Source: Bacillota bacterium
GTDB lineage: Bacteria; Bacillota_I; Bacilli_A; Erysipelotrichales; Erysipelotrichaceae
Length of the DNA stretch: 64,000 nucleotides
Direction: 5' to 3'
Assembly (NCBI GenBank): GCA_023388995.1
Contig: JAEWFD010000026.1
Coordinates: forward strand, 28,443-92,442
The position numbers and the translations under genes were made by a program. Of the stretch, positions 1-8,956 are shown in pieces. Under the pieces are notes generated by a model. The model saw nothing but the letters and a program-made list of their open reading frames with translations, was not told the DNA's origin and made no database searches. Each line of letters begins with the position of its first letter. Position 1 is the stretch's first letter.

Positions 1-533
1 AGCGGAATGCCAGCTTCATCTACATCGAAGTGACCGCCGGCCGGCTGCGATGTTTGCGCAGTAATGCCGCATACTTGCAACGCCAATGTATTGCAAGCAG
101 CCACATGGCCGCAGGCTCTCGTCAATATAATCGGTATTTCAGTACTGATCGCATCTAAATCAAAGCGATTCAGCAAACGGCACTCATCTGTAAAATAGTC
201 TTGATTCCAACCACGCCCCCACAGTACGGTACTATGGGGATTTGCTTCCAGAAACTGTCTTGCCCGTTCTTTGCTTTCCGCAATCGAAGTTGCGCCGTAT
301 AAATCTAAGGTATCTTGAAATTCTGCTGTCCAAAAGAAATGCAGATGAGAATCTTGGAAGCCTGGAACAACTGTCCGTCCTTGCAAATCGATTTGCTCGG
401 CTTGGACGGAGGCAAATGCTTGCGCATCCGCAGAAGTACCTGCAAATACGATCCAGCCATCTTCCACAACCAATGCCTGCACAAATTGATCACGATTTTG
501 ATAGATTTCACCATTATATAGAATTGTTTGCAT
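1..533 (-). CDS. YtcJ-like amidohydrolase, N-terminal part
   Basis: This is the N-terminal 177 codons of a metal-dependent amidohydrolase of the YtcJ/amidohydrolase-3 group; the gene runs off the left edge. The sequence shows the usual N-terminal beta segment, then VVPGFQDSHLHF near residues 63-74, which holds the HxH metal ligands of the family, and a later RACGHVAACNTLAL stretch typical of YtcJ-like proteins. The start ATG at 533 has an AAAGGAG site ten bases upstream and lies inside the last codons of the permease gene (20-base overlap), so the two are translationally linked and share the lysine riboswitch. The substrate is unknown; the shared control suggests an amino-acid-derived amide, which is inference only. 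Confidence 0.85.
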   Translation of the reverse strand, partial: MQTILYNGEIYQNRDQFVQALVVEDGWIVFAGTSADAQAFASVQAEQIDLQGRTVVPGFQDSHLHFFWTAEFQDTLDLYGATSIAESKERARQFLEANPHSTVLWGRGWNQDYFTDECRLLNRFDLDAISTEIPIILTRACGHVAACNTLALQVCGITAQTSQPAGGHFDVDEAGIP

Positions 534-1896
534 AAGCTGCTGTCTCCTTTGTTTTGTGAATGAAGAAGTATAAAACGAAAGCAAAGAGCGGAATCACCAA
601 ACCTACGATGGAAGTTACCGGATCACTCAGCAAAGTATTTACTAACAAGCCTACCATGACGAATACTGCAAGAAGCGGGGTAAGCGGGTAGCCGATCACT
701 TTATAAGGACGTGCTTGCTGCGGATATTTGTTGCGGAAAATGATCACTGCCAGAAAAATAAAGGCATTGTACACCAAACCTTGAAAGGTAACCAAAGAAG
801 TAAGCTGATCGAGATTGCGCATAAAGACAAGCAAAATAGATACCGCAGCAGAGAGCACGATCGCATTCCCCGGGGTTTTCGTTTGCGGATTTACTGCTGC
901 AATTTGCTTGAAAAACAGTCCATCCAAAGCCATCGCATAATATGAGCGCGGAAAGACCATAATGCAGCCGTTGGTTGCGCCAAAAATCGAGATCAACATG
1001 CCTGCACCAACGAGGACAGTACCCGCAAAGCCAAATAGCTGATTGGCAGCCAAAGTTCCCAGAAAGTAATTGCCTTCCGCAAGACTTTGCATAATCTGAT
1101 CATACGATACGACCCGGTAAATGGCAAATTGAAATAGTACATACAACACCGTCACCAACGAAATTGCAATCACTAATGCCAGCGGAATATTGCGCTGCGG
1201 GTTCTTCAGTTCTTCGCCGACAGTATTCAGATTCATCCATCCTTCATAGGCCCAAAGGGTAGCCACAACCGCAAAAGCAATCATGCCAATTATCTGGGAA
1301 ACTGAAATCGAACTTGGCAGTGCGAATTGCACAGGCTGGGTGCCCAGCAAGAGACCAGCACCCAAAATAAGCAGGATCGGTACCAATTTGGAAATCGTAA
1401 ATAGGTTTTGCACCCATGATCCCAAACGAACGCCATAGTAGTTCACGACAGACAATGCGATAATTAAAACAACGGCTATAAGCTTTCCTTGCAGCGGTGA
1501 CAAGGCGATGAATTGATTTAAGATAGAAGAAAAAGCTAAGGCCAAAGCCGCAATGCTTCCTGAACTTCCTAAAATAAAGCCGCTGAACCCGCTGGAAAAA
1601 GCCACTGCCTTGCCATATGCTTCACGCAGATACACATAGCTGCCGCCCGCTTGCGGGAAGCTAGCGCCCAGCTCGCCATAGCATAATCCGGAAAGCAATG
1701 TAATAAGACCGCCAATAGCCCATACCAGAAGTGACAATCCTTGGGAATATCCGCTTCGCATCAATACATATGAACCAAGATAGAAGATTCCGGAACCAAC
1801 CATGATTCCGACCAGAATGTTAACCCCGCCAAAGAGCGTAATGTCTCGGGAAAGGTGCGCAGTTTCTTGCGCTGCAGTGTGTTGTTCTTTACGCAT
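514..1896 (-). CDS. APC-superfamily amino acid permease under lysine riboswitch
   Basis: A 460-residue integral membrane transporter with about twelve hydrophobic segments. The first helix carries the APC signature GIMVGSGIF and the next region has YGELGASFPQAGGSYVYLR, typical of the amino acid/polyamine/organocation superfamily, closest in look to the LAT/SteT type. The start is ATG 1896, with AAGGAGG seven bases upstream; a longer frame opening at 1941 begins inside the riboswitch terminator and is not used. The leader is a lysine riboswitch, so the likely substrate is lysine or a related cationic amino acid. That is inferred from regulation; LAT-type relatives often carry neutral amino acids. 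Cotranscribed with the amidohydrolase. Confidence 0.9.
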   Translation of the reverse strand: MRKEQHTAAQETAHLSRDITLFGGVNILVGIMVGSGIFYLGSYVLMRSGYSQGLSLLVWAIGGLITLLSGLCYGELGASFPQAGGSYVYLREAYGKAVAFSSGFSGFILGSSGSIAALALAFSSILNQFIALSPLQGKLIAVVLIIALSVVNYYGVRLGSWVQNLFTISKLVPILLILGAGLLLGTQPVQFALPSSISVSQIIGMIAFAVVATLWAYEGWMNLNTVGEELKNPQRNIPLALVIAISLVTVLYVLFQFAIYRVVSYDQIMQSLAEGNYFLGTLAANQLFGFAGTVLVGAGMLISIFGATNGCIMVFPRSYYAMALDGLFFKQIAAVNPQTKTPGNAIVLSAAVSILLVFMRNLDQLTSLVTFQGLVYNAFIFLAVIIFRNKYPQQARPYKVIGYPLTPLLAVFVMVGLLVNTLLSDPVTSIVGLVIPLFAFVLYFFIHKTKETAAYANNSI

Positions 1897-1913
1897 CGTT
1901 ATGCCTCCTTGAA

Positions 1914-1942
1914 CGAAAAAGATTGCATCGCATCGATGCAAC
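1914..1942 (-). terminator. Riboswitch-controlled intrinsic terminator
   Basis: A perfect 8-bp stem (TTGCATCG / CGATGCAA, loop of three) followed on the minus strand by a short T run. It sits between the lysine aptamer and the permease start, the expected place for the expression platform, so lysine binding should favour termination. Confidence 0.8.
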
Positions 1943-1960
1943 CCATGACAGGAGGCAATC

Positions 1961-2115
1961 GATAGCGCCTCTGTTCAAATGAACAGGAGTAACAACGGTA
2001 TTCCCGCAATTACCAACAGTGTGCTTTCAACCACACCATTTCGGCGATCTTGCCTTTCGCTAAGTTCTTCGAATGACTTCTCCCTTAGCTACTATTCGCG
2101 ATCGCGCCTCTATCA
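1961..2115 (-). promoter_or_regulatory. Lysine riboswitch (L-box) aptamer
   Basis: On the minus strand the element opens with GATAGAGGCGCGA and closes with GAGGCGCTATC, forming the P1 helix. Between them lie conserved lysine-aptamer pieces: AGTAGC near the 5' side, GAAAGGCAAGATCGCCGAAA, a CTGTTGG segment and TGTTCATTTGAACAGAGG before P1 closes. Order and spacing match the L-box family. It precedes a terminator and an amino acid permease, the common arrangement for lysine transport control. Confidence 0.88.
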
Positions 2116-2126
2116 ATCTTGTAGCA

Positions 2127-2154
2127 AGTATAGCACAAAGAAAAATAATGTAAA
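2127..2154 (-). promoter_or_regulatory. Promoter of lysine-riboswitch operon
   Basis: Minus-strand TTTACA, a 16-base spacer and TATACT, placed just upstream of the aptamer so that transcription would start close to the P1 helix. Confidence 0.75.
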
Positions 2155-2304
2155 TAGATTTTTTTATTTTCTGTAACTGTTTTGAAAAAATTGTTTTGTT
2201 TTCATATATCAACCATCGGCTGTTTCGATTCCTGATTCAGCCATTGTATCTTCGCAATTCCATAGTATATTGACCTTGACTGGTCAGATCATGCATCAAG
2301 AAAG

Positions 2305-2470
2305 GATCTTAATATAGGAAAAAAGATTAAACAATTGCGACTTGGCAAAGGACTTATGAAGAAGCACTGACAGAGATACTCAATATCAGCTTGCAAAGGA
2401 TTGCGAAAAGAGGAGACGGATACTTCTTATCCTGACAGTATGATGCTTCCGCTGACAGCCTTTTCATTGC
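2305..2470 (+). pseudogene. Decayed XRE-type regulator fragment
   Basis: Reading the plus strand gives NIGKKIKQLRLGKGL, the usual start of an XRE helix-turn-helix domain. A frameshift follows, after which a second frame reads EEALTEILNISLQRIAKRGD and then YPDSMMLPL, which resemble the recognition helix and the domain end. No start codon is in frame and no continuous frame exists, so this is a remnant. It fills most of the gap between the riboswitch operon and the hydrolase gene. Confidence 0.55.
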
Positions 2471-2471
2471 G

Positions 2472-3602
2472 CTATTCCCAAGTTTCCGGTGCAAAGCTTG
2501 GCGCATCTTTTAATGCATAATCAAAAAATCCCACATAAGTTTGATTGATGCGCTGCATATATGCAGTAACATCAAAGAACCAGTCTTGTCCAAACAGCAA
2601 GCAAAGCGGCGGCATCGTGTAAGCAAGATCTGTCAACGTCATATGTCCGGCACCTGCTACATAAATATCGTACGTATCTGCCAATTGATCGGTGATTACA
2701 GTATAATTTTGGCGATACTGTGCAGCTTCCCGCAGAATTGACCATGACGAGTCTGAATAAACACTAAGCAGCGGCAATGGATATGGTGCTTCGTCAAAGA
2801 CGAAACCGTCTTCTGTGAGACCTTTCACGTCATACATAAATGGTGCTTCCAAGGCAACAATTGCTTGCACATCCTGACGGGTTCTGCCAATACCTAATGC
2901 TGCGGAACCGCCCAATGAATGACCCATGATCCCAACTTTGCGATCATCAATATAATTCAGCACGGGATAAGCATCGCTTGCAGGATGCTTCTTTTGGGCA
3001 TGCACGAAATCGAGCAAGGAATTGATATCACCCATCCGGATTTCCATCCATTCCTGAAACAACTGCTGCAATTCCTCCCGTTTCTTCATGCTCTTGTCAC
3101 TTGCCCGCAAGATTTGGCTGCGATAGGCATTGCTGAGTGCTATACGTCTGCCAGCAAAGTTCATGTTATTTAAGGAGTGATAGGCATGGTCAATGGAAGC
3201 CACAACATAGCCATGGCTTGCAAGTTCCCGGAATGTCGTTTCATTGCTCCCTTTCACGCCAAAGGAACCATGGGAGAAAATAATCAACGGAAACGTTTCA
3301 TGCTCCACTTTCGGAAACCAGAACTGCACGTTATTCTTTCGCAATGAGCCGTCATTTTGATAGTGTTCAAGCTGATCACCCTCGACGATGATGCAGCAAA
3401 CTTCATCTACTTCGTAAGAGCCGGTGGTAGCAGGCAGTTTCCATGCAGGAAACCACCAGCAATATAAAAGAATTGCTGCTACGCTAAACGATAGGATGAT
3501 CAAAAACAGTTTTTTGATCTTCGTTACTTTGTGCTGAATAATCGCCGATATACCCAGCACCACAAACAATACAATCAATAGCGCAAACAGCAGATTTCTC
3601 AT
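2472..3602 (-). CDS. Membrane-anchored PAF-acetylhydrolase-like alpha/beta hydrolase
   Basis: A 376-residue serine hydrolase with two N-terminal membrane helices (about residues 4-22 and 31-50) followed by an alpha/beta-hydrolase domain. The nucleophile elbow is GHSLGGSA with Ser229. An oxyanion-type HGSFG lies near residue 111 and a candidate catalytic His320 is in GAGHMTLTD. The fold resembles the platelet-activating-factor acetylhydrolase and dienelactone hydrolase families, so it probably cleaves a short-chain ester or lipid outside the membrane. It is the last gene of the TetR-led operon and has a GAGAGG site before ATG 3602. The substrate is unknown. Confidence 0.8.
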   Translation of the reverse strand: MRNLLFALLIVLFVVLGISAIIQHKVTKIKKLFLIILSFSVAAILLYCWWFPAWKLPATTGSYEVDEVCCIIVEGDQLEHYQNDGSLRKNNVQFWFPKVEHETFPLIIFSHGSFGVKGSNETTFRELASHGYVVASIDHAYHSLNNMNFAGRRIALSNAYRSQILRASDKSMKKREELQQLFQEWMEIRMGDINSLLDFVHAQKKHPASDAYPVLNYIDDRKVGIMGHSLGGSAALGIGRTRQDVQAIVALEAPFMYDVKGLTEDGFVFDEAPYPLPLLSVYSDSSWSILREAAQYRQNYTVITDQLADTYDIYVAGAGHMTLTDLAYTMPPLCLLFGQDWFFDVTAYMQRINQTYVGFFDYALKDAPSFAPETWE

Positions 3603-3618
3603 ATTTGCCTCTCTTTCG

Positions 3619-4461
3619 TTACAACCCAGTGCCTTTTTCAGCTACTGCACAAAGAACGGTGCTATCTGAGTGATATTGAGCACCCGCTGCATCGCTGTAT
3701 AAATGAATCTTTTTAAAGCCGCCAGCTTCCAATTCAGCTGTCAAAGCAGCCGCATCAAACACACGATCCCATACATTATAACAATCCACAGAATTTTCTG
3801 TCATCACGATTGTCTGACTTAAAACAGTACTGTTTTCATCGTAGCGATAAAATTGTTCCAAACATACATGCGGACCCTCTTTCCAAAAACCGCCTTGCTG
3901 ATAACGCCAGTTTTTTGATTCGGGTTTACCTTGATGCTGTTTTGAGGTGAAGACATCTAAAAGAAGCTTTCCGTTGGGCTTTAATGCCCGATAAATATTG
4001 TCAAGCAATGTCCTGCGATCCTGATCGGACAGAACACCGTAATCACAATAGATCAGCGTTGCGACATCAAATTGCTCTTTGACATCCAAGCCAAGATAGC
4101 TTCCATGGATATAGGTGATCGCCTCTTCCGCCAGCTGCGCCTGCTGCTGTCCATACTGAATTGAACGCTCCGAAATATCAATTCCTGTGACATGATAGCC
4201 AAGGTCGTGAAATTGCTTGGCATACAGGCCGGGGCCACATCCAAGATCCAGCAGATCAGGGTATTGACTTGGCGGCATGATGGATGCAATCCATGCTGCT
4301 GACTGCATCATAAACGAATGATTGCGTGTAGCAGCGTCCCAGTTGGGATGCAGATGAGCAGCAAGCATTCCTTTGGAGATATGGGAATCATCCCAAAACT
4401 TTGCGGAGCTTGGTGCAAACAAAGGAGGCCTTTGTGCAAATAACGCTAACTTTTCCAGCAT
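3619..4461 (-). CDS. Class I SAM-dependent methyltransferase
   Basis: A 280-residue Rossmann-fold methyltransferase. Motif I is LLDLGCGPGLYAKQF near residues 90-105, followed by GIDIS at the end of strand two and a later YCDYGVLSD/PNGKLLLDVF pair typical of the Methyltransf_11/25 group. It probably methylates a small molecule, but nothing in the sequence fixes the substrate. The start codon lies one base after the TAG stop of the upstream flavoprotein gene, so the two are translationally coupled in the TetR operon. Confidence 0.85.
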   Translation of the reverse strand: MLEKLALFAQRPPLFAPSSAKFWDDSHISKGMLAAHLHPNWDAATRNHSFMMQSAAWIASIMPPSQYPDLLDLGCGPGLYAKQFHDLGYHVTGIDISERSIQYGQQQAQLAEEAITYIHGSYLGLDVKEQFDVATLIYCDYGVLSDQDRRTLLDNIYRALKPNGKLLLDVFTSKQHQGKPESKNWRYQQGGFWKEGPHVCLEQFYRYDENSTVLSQTIVMTENSVDCYNVWDRVFDAAALTAELEAGGFKKIHLYSDAAGAQYHSDSTVLCAVAEKGTGL

Positions 4462-4462
4462 C

Positions 4463-5158
4463 CTATCCTTCCTTTCCTGACATCATAATTTCTCCTTGCA
4501 GCAGCTGTCCTGTTGCATAGGGATTAGGCTGCTTGCTATCAATACCACGGTGTCGCAAGTCACGGTCAATCGTTCGATTCATAAAGAAAGCCAGTAATTG
4601 AGCCAGTCTGCCTTTTATGTTCAGCTGCACCGCTTCGCTCAGTTCAAGCGGAACATTCAGTCCCTGTTCTACCATCTTAAAGAAAATATCTAGTTGTTTC
4701 GCAACTTTTCGTCCATTGGGAAGCGTTTCTACCGGCTTGCCATCCAGCATGGCCCCTCCGCCAAGCACAAATCCGCCTTTGTATGTTACATTGCAGGTAT
4801 TTGCGAACGCCTTTAGCGTCAGAAGACCACATTGGTGCGTATGCACATAAGGCATTCCTCCTTGAATGATGCCATATAGATTCTGTCCTTGCAACAGCTC
4901 TTTTCGTTTTGCCAGATTTTCCAGCAACCCAATTACATCTGCGGGATAGGTATTGATATAGCAGGGACCACAAAGCAAAATGGTATCTGCTTTTTGAATC
5001 GCTTCATATAATTGATCGAAATTACGCAAATGTGTATATAAATGCATCAGCTGTACCTGCTTCCCTTGCTGAAGAAGGTAGTTTTCACAGCGTTTTGCCA
5101 GCATGGCACTTGTTCCTTTCGTTCGGGGACTGGCATTGATTACTAAAAATTGATTCAT
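4463..5158 (-). CDS. NAD(P)H-dependent flavodoxin-fold oxidoreductase
   Basis: A 231-residue flavodoxin-like protein. The N-terminus reads MNQFLVINASPRTKGTSAM, where SPRTKGTS is the FMN phosphate-binding loop, and ILLCGPCYINTYPADV resembles the second FMN loop of NADPH-dependent FMN reductases. The start at 5158 has GAGGAGG upstream and overlaps the stop of the preceding gene as ATGA; the longer frame opening at 5251 only overlaps the upstream gene and is rejected. Probably a two-electron reductase of quinones or nitro/azo compounds, working with the neighbouring flavoprotein. Confidence 0.8.
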   Translation of the reverse strand: MNQFLVINASPRTKGTSAMLAKRCENYLLQQGKQVQLMHLYTHLRNFDQLYEAIQKADTILLCGPCYINTYPADVIGLLENLAKRKELLQGQNLYGIIQGGMPYVHTHQCGLLTLKAFANTCNVTYKGGFVLGGGAMLDGKPVETLPNGRKVAKQLDIFFKMVEQGLNVPLELSEAVQLNIKGRLAQLLAFFMNRTIDRDLRHRGIDSKQPNPYATGQLLQGEIMMSGKEG

Positions 5159-5694
5159 GCCTTTCTTACCTCCTCGGCGATGCTTTGCAGTGTTTCCCCA
5201 TCTACAGCAACACCTGTAACATAAGCCTTTCCGCTTCCTTTGGTAATCCATAAAGTCTCTCGCACCAACGTCCGAAATGTATTCGCTTCTTCTTGATCAT
5301 GTTGAGCACTATAAGCAATGCAGAACAGTTTAAACTGTCTGCCTCGTTTGCCCTTTTTTGTTAATTCCTTATCTACAACATCATAATGTTCATCCATCAA
5401 GAGTCCAAACTTGTCAATGACTCGTTTCATTGAAAAGGAATAACCGCCAAAGGTCAGCGGTGATACCAAAACAAGAACATCTGATTGGAGAATCTGCGGA
5501 TATATCACATCCCCATCATCACGCACAACACATTTGCTATACGTTTGCGTAAGACAGCCCCGACAGCTTATACATGGTTTGATATCCACATGTTCCAGCG
5601 CAATATATGCTACCTGTTCTTCTGCCACATTCAAAATATGATATAACTGCCTGCCAATTTGGGAGGAACTTTCGTCTGCCAGTATCGTAATCAT
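5155..5694 (-). CDS. Iron-sulfur flavoprotein-like NAD(P)H oxidoreductase
   Basis: About 179 residues, flavodoxin fold. After the first beta strand and loop there is a cysteine cluster CISCRGCLTQTYSKC, like the compact motif that binds a 4Fe-4S cluster in iron-sulfur flavoproteins; VLVSPLTFGGYSFSMK is the second FMN-contacting loop. I chose ATG 5694 because an AGGAAAGG site lies nine bases upstream; in-frame ATGs at 5703 and 5724 are also possible. It directly follows the TetR gene, so its expression is probably induced by the ligand of that regulator. Confidence 0.78.
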   Translation of the reverse strand: MITILADESSSQIGRQLYHILNVAEEQVAYIALEHVDIKPCISCRGCLTQTYSKCVVRDDGDVIYPQILQSDVLVLVSPLTFGGYSFSMKRVIDKFGLLMDEHYDVVDKELTKKGKRGRQFKLFCIAYSAQHDQEEANTFRTLVRETLWITKGSGKAYVTGVAVDGETLQSIAEEVRKA

Positions 5695-5724
5695 TTGCTT
5701 CATCCTTTCCTGTTTCGATCGCAT

Positions 5725-6306
5725 TTAAATCATAATGCCCTTAAGAATAATCTGGAGCTGTACTTCAAATAAAGCCTCTGCTTCATCTAAACCCATGCCT
5801 TGATGCCGCGAGATCAATAAATTGAAACCTAAGAAAGAACTCCAAATTGCAAATGCTGCTTTATCTGCATCTATTTTTTTGACTATTCCGGCCTGCATCG
5901 CTTCTTGCAGACCGGTGCTGATGTGGGCAATCCAGGGATATGTGGTATCCTTGCGTCTGCTGTACTTATGAAGCACGATCAAATTGTATTTCTCCGGCTC
6001 CTCATATGCCAGCCTCATCATCCGCCGAAATACTGTTGCTATATTATATAAGATCCCTTTTTGTTCACGCAAAATTGACTGGATCATACCAGCAATCTTG
6101 TTTGTCTCCCTCTGTTCGATCAGATCAATGATTTCCTGCTTATCTTGGAAGTGATGGTAAATCACTCCGGTGGTGTACCTCATCTGATTGCTCAGCTTGC
6201 GAACAGACAACGCTTCAAATCCCTCTTCCATGCCAATTTTCATTGCGGCTTCCAAGATCGCCTGCCGGACTTGTTCACTGCGAAACTGCTGATTCTCACT
6301 TGCCAT
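5725..6306 (-). CDS. TetR-family regulator of the flavoprotein operon
   Basis: About 193 residues. The N-terminal helix-turn-helix is clear: AILEAAMKIGMEEGFEALSV, then VRKLSNQMRYTTGVIYHHF, the standard TetR pattern; the rest is the variable all-helical ligand domain. The start ATG at 6306 has AAGGAGA four bases upstream; the frame is open a further twelve codons but without a ribosome site. It heads a five-gene minus-strand operon and sits just downstream of a promoter with an inverted repeat, so autorepression is likely. Confidence 0.88.
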   Translation of the reverse strand: MASENQQFRSEQVRQAILEAAMKIGMEEGFEALSVRKLSNQMRYTTGVIYHHFQDKQEIIDLIEQRETNKIAGMIQSILREQKGILYNIATVFRRMMRLAYEEPEKYNLIVLHKYSRRKDTTYPWIAHISTGLQEAMQAGIVKKIDADKAAFAIWSSFLGFNLLISRHQGMGLDEAEALFEVQLQIILKGIMI

Positions 6307-6348
6307 TGAGTTCTCCTTCTTGCAAAATAAATAACAGCACAATAAATC

Positions 6349-6391
6349 ATAACACCGTTATTATATTATGCAAAATACCTGATGTTGTCAA
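6349..6391 (-). promoter_or_regulatory. Promoter and TetR-type operator
   Basis: Minus-strand TTGACA (6386-6391), 17-base spacer and TAATAT (6363-6368), a near-consensus SigA promoter. The inverted repeat ATAAC-3-GTTAT (6349-6361) covers the likely start point, a typical position for TetR autorepression. Confidence 0.75.
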
Positions 6392-6537
6392 GTGAAACAG
6401 CCAGCTCTGCTGTACTTACGGAAGATATCATCAGGTTTTATGCATTGGATATCACGCTTGAAATATTGATAATTCTCATCTATAGTTGCAGCTATTTGTG
6501 AAGTATTTCGTTTTCCCTTTTATTCGATATCTGCACA

Positions 6538-6566
6538 TTGACTTGTATAGCATGAAGTGCTAAATT
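6538..6566 (+). promoter_or_regulatory. Probable promoter of chemoreceptor gene
   Basis: TTGACT, 17-base spacer and TAAATT on the plus strand, about 190 bases before the chemoreceptor start. The rest of the 6392-6754 gap is AT-rich and shows no gene. Confidence 0.45.
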
Positions 6567-6754
6567 GATACTAGTAACATTATTCTATTACATATCCCCG
6601 GATAAAATGCTTACATATGTAGAATTGCCTGAAATAGAATAATATTCGTATAAATTTCTCTGAATTATAAACAAGAACCGTGGATAGCATGTAATATCCT
6701 TTTCCAGCATTGAAAGAGCAGACCAGCACTGCAAAACAGATAGGGGTAAATACT

Positions 6755-8914
6755 ATGAAAAGCAAGAAAATGAAAGAGACCTCCCGCAGCAATCACCAAT
6801 TAGGAATGAAATCAGTTCGCTTTGAACTGCTTTTCTTCATTCTTCCTTCCGTATTGATTGCAATGATAGTACTATCTTTTTTGGGATACTATACATCCAG
6901 AAACATCATTCAATCCAGTGTTGACCAAAAAATGCAGCTCAGTCTTTCGACTGCTGTAGAAAAAATTGAAAAATCACTCGCAAAGAACCGCAAGGTAGCA
7001 GAAGCACTGGCCAAGTCTGTTGAAGCTAATGCGAATGTCATGAAAGATGCAAATTATCAGAAGCTGATGCTGGAGCTTTTAGAAACCAATTCTGAGACAT
7101 TTGGCGGTGGAATTTGGTTTGAACCATATGCCTATCATTCCGATGTTCAATATTTTTCACCGTACTGCATGCTGGAAAATGGCAAAATGACCTATTTTGA
7201 TGATTACTCTTTAGGAGATGGTGTCTATTATACAGATATGGACTGGTATACCAGTGTTCGCAATACACCGGAAAGTGCACTGTGGAGTGCACCTTACTAC
7301 GATGACTACGCCAAGATTTCCATGGTAACTTCCTCTGCCCCGTTCTATGATGCAGCCGGCAAGCTGCTTGGTGTTGCGACGACCGATATTGATCTGACAG
7401 AATTGCAGAAAATGATTATTGCCCTGCAAACCAACAAGGATGACAAAGCCTTCTTGCTGGATGCTGCCGGCACCTATATTGCCGATCAAGACAGCACAAA
7501 ACTATTGAAAACCACAATTACGCAGGAAAGCAACACAACCTTGTCTGCCTTAGGAAAAACGATCCTCGCAAACAAGCAAGGAAGCGGCAGTTTTGAAGAG
7601 AACGGGAAGAAATATCGAACATGGTATGCCCAAGTTCCGGAAGCAGGTTGGATTATCGCAATCTCCAGCACCGAAGCTCAACTTTTTCAGGAAGTAGATG
7701 CACTAGGCAGTACCTTAACAATCATTTGCTTGATTACGGGATTGCTTGTAAGTCTGATCCTGGTATTCAGTGTTCAAAGCAAAGTCGTAAAACCGCTCAA
7801 AAACTTGATGCATATCACAGGACGCATAGCAGAAGGTGATCTAGGTGTGCAGATTAATCATAAACTTTCCAACGAAATTGGAATGGTATTTGAGTCCATT
7901 CAGAAAACAACAGACAGGCTCCATGATTATGTTGATTATATCAGTGAAATCACGAGTGTCCTCAATCAGATGGCAGACGGGAATCTGGATTTCCATTTGC
8001 AGCTGCATTATGTCGGTGAATTTGAAAAATTGAAGGTTTCTTTAGAGCATATTAAAACATCATTAAGTCAGACACTTCTGCTCATTCGTACATCAGCAGA
8101 ACAAGTCAATACCGGCGCTTCGCAAGTTTCCGGCGGTGCTCAGGCATTGTCCTCAGGTGCTTCCCAGCAGGCAGCTACGGTTGAAGAGCTAAGTGCCTCT
8201 ATTTCCGAGATTGCGATGCAAGCTCAGCAAAATCTGGAAACTGTGAAAGCAGCTACGGCATATACGAGTGAAGCCAATGCCGATGTAAAGGCAGGCAATG
8301 CCCAAATGCAGGAATTGACGGAAGCAATGACCAACATTTCGTCTGCATCCAAGCAAATTGCGACCATAACCAAAGCAATAGAGGATATCGCATTCCAAAC
8401 AAATATTTTGGCTTTGAATGCAGCGATTGAAGCTGCACGAGCCGGAACAGCTGGCAAGGGCTTTGCGGTAGTCGCAGATGAAGTCCGCAGTCTGGCTGCA
8501 AAATCGGCACAAGCAGCACAGCAAACTGCAGAATTGATTGAACGCTCCGTTGCTGCCGTAACAGCAGGTACGCAATTGACGGAAAGCACTGCTCAAATTT
8601 TGCAGAATGTCCAAAGCAAAACCTTGATTGTCAATGAGAATATTCATAAGATCGAACAAGCATCCTATGAACAGTCCAATTCGATCGAGCAGATTCGCAT
8701 GGGCTTATCGCAGGTAACCAATGTCATTCAAACAACTGCCGCCAGTGCCGAAGAAAACTCTGCCACCAGCGAGGAAATGTCAGCACAAGCAATGCTGCTG
8801 CAAGAAGAAGTATCGCGATTCAAGGTTTCAGGTTTCCACGGTACGCCAACTACATCTTCAAAAGAGCATGTCCAATCGGTCACTCACAGCACAAAGTCCG
8901 CCAAATACGAATAA
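6755..8914 (+). CDS. Methyl-accepting chemotaxis protein with Cache sensor
   Basis: A 719-residue transmembrane chemoreceptor. One membrane helix near residues 22-44 is followed by a large extracytoplasmic Cache-type domain (to about 300; [12 protein letters not shown] and [20 protein letters not shown] are typical). A second helix near 320-345 leads into a HAMP domain and a long methyl-accepting domain. The signalling tip [20 protein letters not shown] and [15 protein letters not shown] are nearly invariant in the family. The start ATG 6755 has AGGGG eight bases before; a TTG at 6710 opens the same frame but lacks a ribosome site. No other chemotaxis or motility gene is in the window, so it is an orphan receptor here. 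Confidence 0.93.
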   Translation: MKSKKMKETSRSNHQLGMKSVRFELLFFILPSVLIAMIVLSFLGYYTSRNIIQSSVDQKMQLSLSTAVEKIEKSLAKNRKVAEALAKSVEANANVMKDANYQKLMLELLETNSETFGGGIWFEPYAYHSDVQYFSPYCMLENGKMTYFDDYSLGDGVYYTDMDWYTSVRNTPESALWSAPYYDDYAKISMVTSSAPFYDAAGKLLGVATTDIDLTELQKMIIALQTNKDDKAFLLDAAGTYIADQDSTKLLKTTITQESNTTLSALGKTILANKQGSGSFEENGKKYRTWYAQVPEAGWIIAISSTEAQLFQEVDALGSTLTIICLITGLLVSLILVFSVQSKVVKPLKNLMHITGRIAEGDLGVQINHKLSNEIGMVFESIQKTTDRLHDYVDYISEITSVLNQMADGNLDFHLQLHYVGEFEKLKVSLEHIKTSLSQTLLLIRTSAEQVNTGASQVSGGAQALSSGASQQAATVEELSASISEIAMQAQQNLETVKAATAYTSEANADVKAGNAQMQELTEAMTNISSASKQIATITKAIEDIAFQTNILALNAAIEAARAGTAGKGFAVVADEVRSLAAKSAQAAQQTAELIERSVAAVTAGTQLTESTAQILQNVQSKTLIVNENIHKIEQASYEQSNSIEQIRMGLSQVTNVIQTTAASAEENSATSEEMSAQAMLLQEEVSRFKVSGFHGTPTTSSKEHVQSVTHSTKSAKYE

Positions 8915-8915
8915 C

Positions 8916-8956
8916 AAAAGCAGCGTTATGATCGATCAGATCGACGCTGCTTTTTC
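8916..8956. terminator. Bidirectional terminator between convergent genes
   Basis: AAAAGCAGCGT pairs with ACGCTGCTTTTT. The hairpin has T runs on both strands and lies between the chemoreceptor stop and the end of the kinase gene, with the kinase stop codon inside it. Confidence 0.8.

Noticed and set aside
1897..1941. N-terminal extension of the permease from ATG 1941
   Set aside because: It starts inside the riboswitch terminator hairpin and lacks a ribosome site, whereas ATG 1896 has AAGGAGG at the right distance.
8189..8659. Long minus-strand frames inside the chemoreceptor gene
   Set aside because: They are shadows of the low-complexity coiled-coil coding sequence, with no ribosome sites and cysteine-rich composition unlike real proteins.
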